Assembly: GCA_038373885.1 (NCBI GenBank) | Contig: JAWZYV010002522.1 | Span: forward strand, 186,001-250,000 | Direction of reading: 5' to 3' | Source: Cheiracanthium punctorium | Lineage: Eukaryota > Arthropoda > Arachnida > Araneae > Cheiracanthiidae | DNA: 64,000 bases | Part shown: in pieces, positions 26,901 through 41,900 of the stretch | Layout: each line of letters begins with the position of its first letter | How positions within the stretch are numbered: the stretch's first letter is position 1 | Made by a program: the position numbers and the translations under genes | The notes under the pieces: generated by a model | What the model was told of the DNA's origin: nothing | The model's database searches: none | Seen by the model: only the letters and a program-made list of their open reading frames with translations

Positions 26901-29900
26901 GTTATACTTTCTATGAGTTTCGACTTCTTCAGTTCAGGAAGCCTCACCCAATGACTAAGTGGATAAGACACTCAAAAAGATAGATGGCTAAAGTGTGAAT
27001 GTCGTGGGTTTGGGCCTCATTGCATGGCCGTTGATCTAGCGGTCTGGAGTTTCAGTCAGTTTTCTTCGGATGTAACATGAATATATGTTAGAACCCCTTA
27101 GAAAGTCCTCTGACCGAGGCAGATCGCCATGTGCAGCATTGCCATAATTATACAACAAAACACTCTTCAGTTAAGGAAATTCATGTTGATTTTCCACAGC
27201 TTGCAATAGAAATTGTTCTGCCTGCTTTGTTAGTACAGGATTGAATTCTTGAATTTAGAGAAATTCCACACTCTGCAGTATCATTCACCACCTTAAACAG
27301 TTTAACTACGGCTTAGACAACCAAATATCTCTTAACCCTTTCTGGATGAGCACTGCATATGTGTTCAGCAGAAATTTATTGCAAAAGACAATAAACGTGC
27401 ATACCTGTATTCATCATGCAAAAAAGTAATTAATATGGAACACAATTTTAAAGGCCACTACATTGATAATAATCTACACATGAAAATGTCTGAAACAGTT
27501 TTATTTGCAGATCCTTACTGGCCTTAAATAATGTTTCAAATACTCTTGCAATAAGTTCATAAGTGTGATGTCTGCATAGGGGAGGGAAAAATAATTGCTC
27601 AAGCTATACTTATGCCCTACTTTTCCTTCCTGTATTCCTTGTAGTAGTATCAAATGACATACTACCAGCAGAATCAATCAAGTTCCAATCTCGTAGTGTG
27701 TTATAAACTTTGAATGTCTGCTATTCACCATTATCATTTGGTAATGGTAGGACAGTTAGCAATTTAACTGTTTTAGTGCTGAATGTTTTATTCATTGCAT
27801 TGGAAAATGTAGATGTATATCATTCAAATTGTTAAACTAGAGACAAGTACTGCAATTTTGTCTACAGATTTAGAAAACCCTCAATGAGATATTCCCAAAG
27901 AGGGTAATACCATGGTATTGTAGTGAACAGTCAACAGTGTGCTTGGCAGAAGTCTTTGATTTGCACTGCAATTTAGTTTGTGGAATTCGTTTATTAAAAG
28001 TTTTCTGGTAATAGTTATAAAATTTCGTACTTATAAGGGACCTGTAAATATTTAAAAACAAAATTGGAATAATAAAAGCCTCTTATTTTTGGGTTGAAAG
28101 GGGAAAATAAAGGGGTAAACTCACAAAAAATATACAGAGAGTCCCAAACAGGTTTAAATCTTCATCTATCAGAGATAATTAGGAAATGTAATTTAAAAAA
28201 ATGTTCAAAATAATGTAGGAAAAGACAGAATTAAAAAAAAAATCCTCTCATTAATTTTCAAAAAATTACACCTTTAAAATAAAAAAAATGTACAAAAATT
28301 CCCAATTAGTAAAATATAACCCCATACACTAATGAGGTGGTGCACAAAATATAAAATTTGAGAAGTATATCCTAAAAAGCATCAAAGATATGAAGATAAA
28401 TGCATGCTGACTTAACCGCTATTACTAGCTCTCAAAAGGGAAAAATCATGTCTCATGATTGTGTTTCAGGGGTCGTACAGAAATTATGAAAGAAACATTT
28501 TTGTTCTCAAGCAATAAACATTTATATTCAAACTAATGTACAACCCCTGACCATCATTGATCTAAGATATCTCTGAGACATTAAATGATGAAAGCCTGAA
28601 AATTTGTACTTCACCTCATCAGTCAGTATATGAGGCACATTTTACTAATTAGGAATTTTTCTGTACAGGGTTCATATACAAATTTAAAAAGCATAACTTT
28701 TTAAAAGTTAACAAGAGGAATTTTTCTTAATGTAGCCTTTTATCCTGTCATTTTTTCAATTTGCATTGCTACATTTTCTCTAATAGATAAAAAATTAAAG
28801 AGTGTTGCTACCTTTTGGGGGTACCTTGTATATATTTTTTTTTAATCATGCATTTACTTGGCCACCAATGAAGGTATTTGATCATCCGATCTGATTAAAA
28901 ACATCCCTGCTTGTTTATTTTCAAAATCATCATTAATCGCAATGTATACCATAACTTTGAATTTGAATTTCCAGTGCCTTTATCCAATGCATACCACTGC
29001 ATAGTCTACATTTGCAGTCATGTGAACCTAAGAAGAAAAAATATGTACTTTGAAAAATTGTTAACAAAATGTTATTGATACACTTTTCCTCTGACTAAGT
29101 TCAAAATATTTTGCAATTGTAGAACTATGTTTTGTTAATGAAATAAACAAAAAAATAATGAAGAATGTTATAAAATGTTATTATGAAATAAATGTATGCA
29201 AAAAAAAAGCATCAGGAATATTCAAAACATTAGAACCATAGTGTAAAAAGTAAAATCGGTTGATTCTCAGGGTTTTCATTAAGAGGGGAAAAAAATGGGT
29301 GAGAATTTCTCACCCTTTCCCCGGAACTAAGTGACATTTTCAAAAAAATGAGTGAGAATTTCTCATTATAGATTTGGGTTGGGTAAATACTAGTGGGTGA
29401 GATAGTAAAACCTTGCTATAATGATATTCGATGCAATGATAAATTCCTCTATAACAAAATTTTGTGATCCTGTAAAATTTCTATACACTATTAATCTCCT
29501 CAATATGAAGATACATCCCTCTAGAATGATAATTTTATTTAGTCTCCTAAATACAGGATGTCCACCGGCAACTAAATAGGCAACTTTTTTGGAACAAAAA
29601 ACGTCATTTTCATACTGATGACGTTTTTTGTTCAAAATACTGTTCTCAACTTCTTGGCTACTTGTACTGTACACCAGGCGACTCATTTGAAAATCGGATT
29701 TCATTTTTTTGTCAACTCGCCTTTCTCTTTCAAAGTTTAGGTGAATACACATTAGAGTTAAAATCCCTTAAAAAATCCTGTGACCAATACCACCTACCCC
29801 CACCCTATAGGCAGATGCCCCTCGTGTGGATTTGCCAAAACTCAAAACAAACTCAAACTCTTTTCAAACTTGCAATTGGTTAGGCATCAAACATTGTAAT

Positions 29901-32900
29901 CAGTTTCTTTAATCGTAGAATATTCAAGGTCACCTTCTCTCTTCCCAAAATCTGCTAACACTTGTTGCCATGAGCGCCCATAAGAAGTGGCAAGGTAGGG
30001 CACCCCTTACCTAGAGGTTTAGTATATTGTCTTATGATATAAATAAAAGTGCATCACAAAGCAAAATGAGAACTCGGATGTTTCAAGTGTGAAATTTGCC
30101 ATCCTCTAGAAAAAATTTTTGAAGTTTGCACCCCCTCCTAAAAATATTTCTTTGGGTGCCCATGCTTGTTGCTTTCCACTTCCTATGCTCTATCCATACA
30201 ATCTTTGCAATTCTGAAAACTGAATTCTGTTTTGCTTATTTGAAGTTACTCAAGAGTGCACTTAGCACTCATCAGCAGTGCAGAGTTAAATCCATCTTAA
30301 TGTTATTCCAAAATCTGCCAATTAGTGCTCATTATTTTAAATTTAATTTTTATATATTTTGAAACTTTTTTTTTAACAATGTATGTGTTTTAAACTGATT
30401 TCTTTTTAGATGTACTATATGCTCTGTTATACAACACATGTAGTTTTTAATTTATTTTATTCACTCTTTAAATGAAGCAGAATGGCATATGCTTATTTCT
30501 TATTACAGAATCATGCAAAGATGCTACTATTTTGGCAGCTAAAATTAAGGAAATGGCTGCTAAAATGGCAACTTTTTTATGTCGGTGAGGTTGCTAATGA
30601 TACTTTTTTTGCCTCCTGACATTGGTAGACACCTTGTAAATATCATATCAAGGTTTTGCTGTATTTATAGATAGTTATTTATCCCTGCCTCCATTAAACC
30701 TCCAATTTTGCAAGTTTATGAAAAAGTACTTGAAAAAGTGTCCAAATCTTTTGAAATGTCAGAATTTTTCACAGAATGAAACTGTTAGCTGTATTAGGCA
30801 TATTTACCTGGATTCGCCGTCTTGCCACTGTTTTCTACTCTAAACTTGCTATTTTAAAGCTAAAATAGTTTTAAGAACCTTCTAAGATAATCCTATCATT
30901 AAATATTAGACTTAGCAGTTAAGAACTGAACATTGCCATATTTTTGCCGATCGGCACTTTCATTTCTAGTTAAAATGAATTTAATTTACTTTAATATACA
31001 ATCAGGAGTGCTTCTTCAACGTTCCCAGTATTTGCATAATCTTTCTAACTTAATCGCCCACATATTACACAATAACTTAAACACATTGTGCAATAACTTG
31101 CTTTTCCCACAGCACGAGGCAATGATGTAATCACTAGGAAAATTTGAATAGTTTACTCCATGGATCGCGGTAGAGATTTATATAAGAAGCAATGTTCTGA
31201 CACTTCAGTGTGGATTTGATTAGTTGCTCTGTGTTGTTATTGATAGATGATTACTTGTTGAGCTGTCATTGCCGCCGGATGAGTTTGCAGCTCTGTGCTG
31301 CTTTATATTTTTAATTATGCTTTAAGCAAGGCAGCTACTGTTTGTTTTTAGTAGTGTAAATATTTGTCGACTATTAGCCGCGTATATATAATATATCAAC
31401 TTCCTACTATTGTTTTAGTAATAGAATGTGATTCAGCTTGTAGTGCTGATTTCTGTATAGCTGCAATATGTCTTGATGTTTTTGCTATACCTTTGTTTTT
31501 AATTGAAAAAAATGTTTCATCTTTGACTTAAAGATTCAACATTATCAGCTTTGGTGAGCAATGACATTTTTCCTCATGCTTTTACATTGTGTTTTTAAAC
31601 TCTGCTAAAGTGCTACTGTACAAGATTAGCCATCAAGGACTTAAGAGTGTTTAAGGTTTTAATTTTCCTCACATGCCTTATTAGCGACTTCGGAAACCGA
31701 TTGGTAGGGTGTGTGAATTTCTCACAGTAATAATTTTTTAATGCAAGAAAAAGGAAAAAAATGCGAGACTCTCGTGCTCTAGTGAAAACACTCATGCCTT
31801 TCTGAAATAAACAATTTTACTGTAATATTTTTCTGTCTTAAAGTGATACCTAAAAGAACTATTTATTTAGCAGATTTTATAAATGTTATTTTGCATGTAA
31901 AGCGGTATCTGTATTTGGTAGTTGTTTATCCCTTCATGTTTACACTTCCATTTCTTATAAAATAATTTTTGCGTTCAAAAAACTCCATGAGTTTAGTTTA
32001 ATTATGAGTTCTTGTTTTCTCTTAACAAAATTACATCACATAAATGTAAACATTGAATATAGTCAAAAAGTTTTTCTGTTCCTCACAAAAATAGAGAATT
32101 CTACTTTCTGAAGGAATACATTAGTCTTGTAAATTTTTTTTTCTTTCTTTTTTTTTGTAAATAACAGATTAGTTGACACTGGCAACACAGATCTTTTCCA
32201 TCTCTTGTGCTATTTGTTTTACCTCTATTGGCTTTCATTTCAAAAGAGAATGCTTAGATACAAATTATTGGGAATGTTTAGTTTGTTGTGGTAATTAGCT
32301 TTACTTAACCTTTAATTTGAAGCTCTAATGGTCACTGTTTTAATTATGTTTCTCCCTTAAACTTTTCCTCCCAGGCAGCCTGCAGTTGATGGATGAAGGT
32401 TTTTGTTTTCATTCATGTGGCCTCACCATGGCACAGTGGTTATATCACTGTGAAAATGGTAGGCGGCCGAAGTGTAAAGGTCCCGGATTCAGGTCCCATC
32501 GCGCGGTCGTCGATCTAACGGTCTGGAGTTTTGGTAGGTTTTCTCCAGATGTAACATCAATACGCATTAGAACCCCTTAGAAAGTCCTCCTACCAAGGCA
32601 TCCCTCATCTTAGGCATACCCCTCGCGCAGGTTTGCCTTAATCACACACAATCCATTTTCATTCATGTGAACCCAAGAGCCTGAGTGAAACATTTGTATC
32701 ATTACGTCTCCCATTTTAATGAAATGCATTATGAGGGAATTTCTAAAAAATAGCTAAAACACTTCTGTTGCCTCTTGTGTTATTTTATTCTCTTAAGTGG
32801 GGGAACAATTGTGTGTGTGTGTGTGTGTGTGTGTGTGAACATAACTTTTTAGACAAGTAGTTAAGGGATGTAGATTTTACAAAGATAATCCTTGTAATTA

Positions 32901-35900
32901 TTCCCATTAATTCACTTGATCACATAATAATTTTAGTTACACACACTTACACTAAAGTTTTAGTGTGTGTAATAAAATCATAGTTTCATCACATTGCTGC
33001 TTCGTGAAATAACCTAAAAAAATAATGTTACATTTAGGGATGTCCTGCTTGTATTCTATGAGATTAAAAAGCATAAAATTATTTAATTTTGTGTAACTTA
33101 TTGTGATGATGTTTCATGCAACCACAGTAGTGATTTTTAAGAATATTAATTCTAGAAATATGTTCTATTAGTGGAAAACGAAAATCATTGTGATTTTGTG
33201 AAACTACGAGAGATGTTAATTAGAATCAATATGGAAGACATGAGAGATCAGACTCATGCAAGACATTATGAATTATACCGAAGAATGCGTTTGGAACAGA
33301 TGGGATTCTCAGATGTTGGCGCTGATAACAAACCAATCAGTTTCCAAGAAACTTATGAGCAGAAACGTCAAGAGCACCTGCAGGTATAAAAATTTTAATA
33401 TTGTGAGGTCTTTTTCAGTACATTTTAATATATGACCTTAATTTTGAAAATAAGTTTTTATAATTTCTGAATTTTTAGTAGAAATGTCAATATAATTCCA
33501 AGTAATTTGTCAATTGAAGTAGTTAGTATTAGAAAAATTAGATTTAAATTTACTTATTTATGTTTTTAACAATCTTTTTCACATTTATTTTTTAAATTGG
33601 CCATTTTATTTTACTGCAATTTTGTGAGGCGGGGGGGGGGGCATAAATTGGACCGGATTTTGACCATATTTATTGTTGAGTATAGATAAAGCAATCTTTT
33701 TGTAAACATATTCTGTGAATAAAGAACATACTGCAGGATATCATCATCATACTATTTGGCAGCTGTGGTGTGAAGAATTTTGAAGATTAGTTTCCTCTTT
33801 AATTAAGAAAAGAGCTTTAACCTTTCTGAATTTGAAAATATTTTTTTTAATCTGATATTGTGTGGGAAGTGGACTACTTTAAAGAATGCATATTTTGGAT
33901 AGATTATTATTTTGAATGTAAGTTTGTATCCTCTTCCCTGAATTTTGGTTGTTGTTACTCATCCCCCTGGCATAGGAAAGCCTACACTAAGTCCAAAATT
34001 CCCCATCGCATCAGTGAATCAAACACCCAATCCAGCTCATACCATATGCCTCCAAGAGGCACCCAAACAGCTGAGAAGTTGAGCAGGATTACCAGGGACT
34101 AAAGAACAAGAACAGAAAAAAATGTCTTTTCCCCATTCTGGAATTTCAAAGTTCTCAAGTGACCACTTCTGAAAGGAGCCTGGGACATCTGGTGAGTCCT
34201 GGGACCGCTGCATGACAGGTACAGTCCCAGAACTTTAGCAGCATACCAGCGACGAACTGTTGGGAGGCACCACATAGCAAGCAATTTTCCCCTATGTAGA
34301 GAGTGGATTTCCGAAGGAGTTGATTCTGCTTAACTGGTGATCAGGAAATCACAACCATTTCTTTCAAGTAAATCTGCAGTCTCATTACCATACACCCCAA
34401 CATGCGAAGGAATCCACTGGAGACATGTTGGTTTCCTAAGACTAAGCTCTGAGAGAAGTACCATGATATCCTGATCAGGTTTACCAGAAATTTTTGGCCA
34501 GTTTTTTAGATACTGTACGGCACTTATACTATCAGTTAATATCCAGATACAACTTTTATATATTGCAAGGACATACTCCCGAGCCCTACCAATAGCTAAA
34601 ATTTTAGATCTGAAAACAGAGCAGTAGTCAGGGTTATGGATACTAAGGTTCCTCTTCAGAGTTACTCATGAAGACCCCACTACCAGCTCTACCGCCCTTG
34701 AATTTGCTACCATCCGTGTAGATAACTAAAGCCTCGCATGGGATATCATTTATGGCCAGCTGTTTCAAAAGAGCCTGATGTTCTTCCTGTTTACAAACAA
34801 GGATCTCCAAATCCTCATTGAAACTAATACGTTCAAAAGATGTCGTAGGGGGCAAATAACTAAAAGTCAATGAAGGAACAACCCTAAAATTTATAAAACC
34901 ATGTTTCCACACGTAGACAAGTGAGGTGTCTCACTTTAAACACTGGTTACTTGTCCAATTTAAAATATAGCTAAAGGTCCTGTTAAGAATTCAAAGTTCG
35001 CCAGTTTATTGAAATATCTAAAAGAATTTATCGTAAATCTGGTTGTCAGAGGTATGATGTCAGCTTCGTAAAGAACCACTTCACCTGGGCAGCTTTTTCT
35101 TAGCCCTGTGACTATTCCTGCTGCACTGAGTTGGACTCTAATATCTTTAAATTTGTGGCCGAGGCCATTTGAAATAATTATAGAAATGTCGAAGAATTTC
35201 CACTTTGTTTTCAATCGAAATAGTTACATGCTTTCTCTTTTTGCAGGGTGCAGAATCACCTGCAGATCTTTTGGACATTGTAAGCAATAAAAATGCTCAT
35301 GCAACTTATTTGTGCTGTAACTTGTCGTTACAGCTGCTACAGTAACAACAAAGCAATCTCAAACTGACACCTGGAAATTTCCAAGCTAGGAAAGCGACAA
35401 GTGAGCATGAACTGTGCCTCACTTGACACTTGCCATTGCCCTTTGATCCTGAAACACATGACCCTGAATGAATCGGTGTAATCATTTGCACTTTTACCGC
35501 TCTCCCGAGACTGAGTAAAAAAAAAAAAAATAACATGCATGGGAAAAATACTGTAGTTATGTTAACTCCTTCTATTTAAGTGTGTTTTTCCTTTTTTCTT
35601 TCTTTAACTTCAAGCGGGATTTGGAGGTGGTTACGAATTTTGAAGGACTTTTTTTTTTTACTGTTATATTTCATTATGATGATTATCATAACTTTAAAAA
35701 AAAAAAAAAAGACTGGAGGTGATTTACAGATTCTGGGTCTTCCTGATTTTGGAATTCCGGATAATCAGTCCCATGTTGTATTTTTATAATTAATGTAGTT
35801 ATTCCTATTTGAATAATAACACATTTTTGCAATTCAAATATTATTTAAGATGATTTAAGATTATAAGTAAATAAAATAGATAATGTAGGGTTTTTTATAG

Positions 35901-38900
35901 GTTGTTTCCAATTTATTGAAGCAATATTGTGTTAATTATTCATTGTCTGGTGTACATGATCCTGTATGACAGTTATGGTACAACATTCAAAAGAAAAAAT
36001 TCATCTTAACATTTTATCTACCTATAAATTTTAATTATTGTAAATAATATTTAAATCACAAAATGTGTTTTATTGAAATAGTAATAACTGTATCAATTAC
36101 AAAAATATTAGATTTGGAATAGTAAAATTAAATTTAAAATAAACAATAGAAGTTATAGAAAAAATAATCTATTAAGTAATTATTAGAAAATTTTATACTT
36201 ATTCATTTTTATCTAAATGAATTAATCTAAAGTATTGATGTATGAAATGTAAAAGAAAAAAATTCTATGCACAGCAAGTTTGGAACCCTCAATGTCAGAG
36301 TAAGAGTCGAGAATCTTACCAATCAAGCCAAGAATACCCAGTGAGGGTTCATGTAACTTGCATATAAAATTTTGATGAAGTTGTTAAAAAATAACTATCC
36401 ATTTTTCTTGGGTGTGCTTGAATATTGCATTTTAGTATTTTATCCATAAAATACTCGCATTGTGTAGTGCCTCTATGCCAAAGATTAATGAAATCCGTAT
36501 CCCTCAAGCAATGCCTTGTTAGTTTAATCAGCCTTTTTATTACAAATGATACTTAATATATTCAGAAATACCGACTGAAAAGTGTTTGTGTTCATTTTTA
36601 TCTCCACAAATTTGCACAATTTTAAAAAGTTGTCTGTAAAAACATAACATGCATGCATTGTATACTAAAAAGTGTAAAATATCATGCTCTCATGCTGTTC
36701 TACATGCTTTTGCTTTCTTAGGTTGGCAAGTATCTTAATACAAAATTGATATAAATATTCAAATTTTACTTTTAACTTTTTAAACATATTTGAGCTACAA
36801 ATGAAAAATTATTTCAGATATTTTGTTAAAATTTATATTTCTTTATGCAGTTGAAGTTTTAATTTATATAGAAATTTAAGTTGTGTTTGTAAGAGTAAAT
36901 TTTATTTATTTATTTTTTCAAGGAACTACAACGAAAGGAAGAAGAGATGAGACAAATGTTTGTTGTAAGAGTCAAGGAGAAGGAATCTGAACTCAAAGAT
37001 GCAGAGAAAGAGGTAAATGAGTATTTTTTAAATATCAAACTTCAGCAGCTAGTTCATAACATTATTTAAAAGTTATAATGCTATAAATATGTAAAACCTA
37101 TTAACCTGTCATTTTACACAACTGTGTTCATGTTGTACAGTAAAAATTTTTAATAGAATCAACAAAAATATTTTTTTAGTAGCTGAAACATCTGATGTGT
37201 CAATTGAATAAAAGTTATTTTTTAACTAGGAATTAAGACATGAGATTAGTGCTGAATGGCTACAATGTAATGAAACCTCGGTTTAATGTTACTCACTTTT
37301 AAGATTTACCTGCCTTTGTCTTTGTTCCCCCCCCCCCCCCCCCACTAAACCAGGATTTCTACAGACCTGGAAAATCAGGGAAATGAGTTTTGGTCAGTGA
37401 AAGTCAGGGCAATTAGAAGAAATTGAAGAAAAGTCAGGGAAATGCAAGAAAAATTGAATTTTGCCGCAAAATCAAGAAAATATTTGCTGTTTGAACCTAA
37501 TTGTAGAAATTGTTTTATTTTCATTTTCTCATTTAACCTTATAAATAATTTTAAAATGTGTCCTTTATGAGCATATCTTGTGCATTTGAAATATGCTTAA
37601 TTTTATCCTAAATTATTATCAAACAGGGTTTTTGTTAGAATCCAATGATGTCAAATAAAATTCTTGTATATATTTTATTATTATTATAATTTGTAAAAAA
37701 AGGGCAAAATATATAAAAAAGTTATTAATCAAAGGATATAATGTTAAAAATAAGAATGCAAAATTCGGGAAAGCATGATAGATAAAAAGTTGGGGATGCA
37801 AAAGCTGTGAAATCTGTAAGTGTAATTTTTCAGCATTAAACTTTTTTTAGCAAAAGAAACTCAGTGTATTTTTCAGTAATGAGTTACTGTAGTAATAAAG
37901 AGAAAAAATAGTTCTTTACACCAAAGGCCTACAAATAGTTCTCCGCTTTTCTTTGCATAAAAAGAAAAATCTCATCTCTTATTGTGTAGTTAGGAGTCTG
38001 AATTATGGAACATAAATTGATAACAAGTCTTTTCAGAAAGGTAAGAATCCATTGAATTGAAAAAAGATTAGAAACTGACAACCTATAAATAGAATTCTAA
38101 GAGAAGAACATAGGTATAAAGATATAGCTTTACCAGATACAGTGCCTTTTAAGCATATATTTATCACAACAGTTTGCACATGTTCGTTTGTATATCCCAT
38201 CAGCCTCATAAATACAAAGGACAGACTATTAGCTTTGTGGCTGATTTTGCTAATGTTTAGTTGCTGGCTGTTTTTCACCCTGTAATTAAACCTCCTCCCC
38301 ATGAATTTTTGTTTTCTGTGTTTGGTGTAGTTTATAGCAACCAAACAGAAGTGATTGTCTTGGTTGCTCAAAAGGTTGGTATTATCGACAATAATTACAA
38401 TGATATTAAAGCTGATTTTGCTCTCACTGAAATTCCTCATTGAACTTTACTGATAATATTTTATAGCAAGCTGATGTTATTGAGCAAAATTCCAAAAGAT
38501 GAGAAACTTGAGTAAGAAGAGAATGTCATTCTTTCCAAATTTGGAACATATAAATCAATGATTTGATGAAGTATGTGCAACATTCCCATAAGTGGCCCAA
38601 ATTTGAAAGAGAAAGTCATTAAAATTGCTTCTAAACTAGGAACTAAAGAATTCAAAGTGTCAAATGGTTGGATTGGATGCTTTAAGAGGAGGTACAATTT
38701 ATGACGTATGCCTATTTGTTATGAATCTGTCGATGTCAACTCTCAGCCTATGAATTATGGAATGGAAAATACATTACCAATGCATTGATATGAAGCTATC
38801 CTTGTAAAGACATTTGCAATGCTTATGAGACTGGATGTTTTTACAAACTTCTTCCTGATAAGATTTTTGTAAAGGATGAAAAATTCCATAGTGGGAAACT

Positions 38901-41900
38901 CAAAATTATATTGTAAAAATTGGTAAATACTTCTGGGACCATCTTACCTTATTTCAATTAATTTTCATCTTGCAGGAGAAAATGTTTTTGTAACCTAATT
39001 GTTGAATAAAATGATATTCTTGGTTGACAACAATTACGATTCAATACCAGCTTGTGACAATTGAATCCTGTTATCTGTTTCAGTATTGTGTTTTATGTTC
39101 AACTGTTAGTGACTAGGAACTGAATATGAAGAAACAGATTTTTACTGGTTAACTTTCTAAGTGTGTATATTATGAGCTTATTAAATGTTTTTTGTATTGT
39201 ACACTTTTCATCTTTACCTTCTTGGGGTAGTTTTTGGCCTTTTTATGTCTATACAAGCCTCAAAACATTATGATGCTGGCATAAGAAGTTTATTCCTAAT
39301 CTTTCTTGCAAGCTACTCTAAAAAGATGAAACATCTAAAGATTATTCAATTTGGATAGCTGTCATATACATTCACTAGAAAACTAACTTTTGTCATAAAC
39401 AAAACAGCTACATATCACTGCTTAATTATTATTGTAATGTCTCTGTAAATAACAGCTATTTTTATACACTCACTTGCAAAAGTTAAGCACAGAGAGGAAA
39501 ATGCTTATTTCCAGAAGCCAATCAGAATTGAAGAGGATGCAATTCGCTGCAGAGGTAGATAGAAGTATCCAAATATGTTAGGTAACAGCCAATTGCACTT
39601 TCATGTCAAGAAATATGCAAAAAGGGCAGTCTTATAAGATGCCAGCTTTATGATGAAGGATTACAGAAGTTGATTGTAAGTGCTGATAGAAGGTGTTTAA
39701 AACTTCTGTACAATTTGTTTTCAAGACATACATGTTTCTATGACTTCCAGAAGACGAATGGAAGCTGTGGGACGAATTGAGGCAGGACAGTCAATCACAG
39801 ATGTTGCTCTTTTCTTTGGTGTTCATGATTCTGTAACTTTGTTTATGGAAACGATTCCAAACCACACAGACAGTTGTCTGAAGGCCCGTAGCTGTTCGCC
39901 CAAGGATTACAACCCCCCGCGGAAGATCGATATATTGCTATTTTAGCCAAGTGGAATCGCAGAGTGACCTCCACACGTGTGACATCTATGGTTATAGCGT
40001 CCATTTGTAAGGCGATATCTGCAGCTACTGTATGCCGAAGATTACATATGCGTGGACTGTATGCTTGGTTAGCTCGAGTTTGTGTTTTTCTATCCATCCA
40101 ATCAAGAGGGGCACAATTAAAGTGGTGCTGGGAACATGTCAATTGGACTGTGTCTGACTGGGGCAATGTCATGTTTACTGGTGAGTCAAGATTTGCTCTG
40201 GAGTCAGATGACAAGTGTATAAGGATATGGTGTGGGCAGGGATTTCATTAGGATAACCGCAACGACCTGCACATCTTTAAACGGGGTTCTGTGATGGCTG
40301 TCCGGTATCAAGGTGAAGTCCTAGAACTCATTGTGAGATTGTACGCTGCAGCAGTTGGCCCTACTTTTGTTTTAACGGACAATAACGCACGTCCCCATAG
40401 AGCTGACATAGTCGATGACTACCTAGAAAGTGAAGGGATTGCACGTATGGTGTGGCCAGTGTAATCGCCCGACCTTAATCCTATTAAAAATCTTTGGGAT
40501 GCTCTCGGCCGTGCTGTATCTTCACATTTCCCACCTCCAGTCACTCTTATTGAGCTTGAAACTGCTCTACAAGAAGAATGGCGATTGCTTAGTTCTGCAG
40601 TGGTTGACCACCTAATTGAAAGCATGATCACAAGGTGTAAACTTTGTATGCAGATAAGGGGGATCACATACCCTATCAATGTCCTTTTTTTTCATTTTAT
40701 GCTGTTTATTTTCACATTATACATAATTCTATTTAAGTCTCCAGTATGTCATTATCTTGTAAGGAAACAGGAAACACGGAATTACTAGATTATCACGAGA
40801 CCTTAAGTTTGGCAACACATATGACTATTATTCAAAATTATATTAAAATTAAGTTAGTTCTCTATATATTTTTCTACGGCTGTGTTAAAGGAATAAAAGT
40901 TCGTTTTGGATCTTGTTGTTATTACATTTCAGAAAGTGGGATTTTAATGGCACTTTTAAAGAATTTGCGGAAAAGTGATTTGCAGTTAATTGCGCATGAA
41001 TTAGGGGAAAACGTCACAGAGAATTGTAGGATTGTAGATTAAAAAAATTTAATTACGAAAAGTAAGGAATTCGATGAAGAGTTAATACAAGGGATGATTT
41101 TTAATTTGAATGCTGAAAGAGAGAGAGAAGAGGCTGAACTGAGGCGACAACATGAGTTGGCGATGAAAAAATTAGAAATGGAAGCCAACACTGTGTCTAT
41201 GGCTACGTCTGCTAGTGATTTACCATCCAAACCAAAAATTGATTGGCGAGCTCAATTACGGAATTTTTCAAAAAATGATGATGTTGGTTTGTTTCTAGTG
41301 CATTTTGAAAGAGTTATGAAGAGGGTTAATATGGAACCATCGCTGTGGATGGCGTGTTTGATAGGCGTTTTGCCAAGTGAAATTGTAGAGTTAATTATGA
41401 GAGAACCCGAAGAATTAGATGAAAATTACGTGCACGTTAAAGCACTCTTACTTAAGCGTTATAAACTGAGTGCTGAAAAGTTTAGACAGTTGTTCTATTC
41501 CCATGCAATTAAAAATGGAAATACTTGGCGAGAATATTATTATGAATTAGAAACATATCTTGACGGATGGGTTAATGGGCTAGAAATAAAAACTATGGAA
41601 GACCTGAAAAATTTAATAATCTCAGATCGTATTAAGCAAACCGTGCCTGCACCAGTACGAGAATATTATGTAAGTGAGTGGTCATCATTCAAATCGCCTA
41701 TAACATTGGTCGATAAAATTGATGAGTATGTTGAATTGTGTGGCTTATACGGGAAAAATAATGAATCACTTTTGCCTTGTGAACAAGTTAGTGTTAAGAA
41801 GAATGGTGGAACTGTCATTAAGTATAAAGGATCAGATTCAAAGGTTTGCTACAATTGTTTTGAAAAAGGACTTTTCTCACGAGATTGTTTAAAACCAAAG

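Larger units (their letters stand above)
29403..30661. mobile_element. Possible pogo-like element hosting a nested insertion
   Basis: TAGTAAAACCTTGCTATAAT at the left and ...ATATCAAGGTTTTGCTG at the right are imperfect inverted partners. TA follows the right end, but the left flank is degraded. The nested element 29554-30636 makes up most of its length. Confidence 0.4.

Noticed and set aside
36271..36339. Functional tRNA gene on the - strand
   Set aside because: A and B boxes fit, but the acceptor stem does not pair, so it is called only a tRNA-like relic.
38033..38440. 135-codon - strand open frame
   Set aside because: AT-rich chance frame in an intron with no motif.
40419..40679. Open frame antisense to the Tc1 transposase
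   Set aside because: A shadow of the transposase frame.
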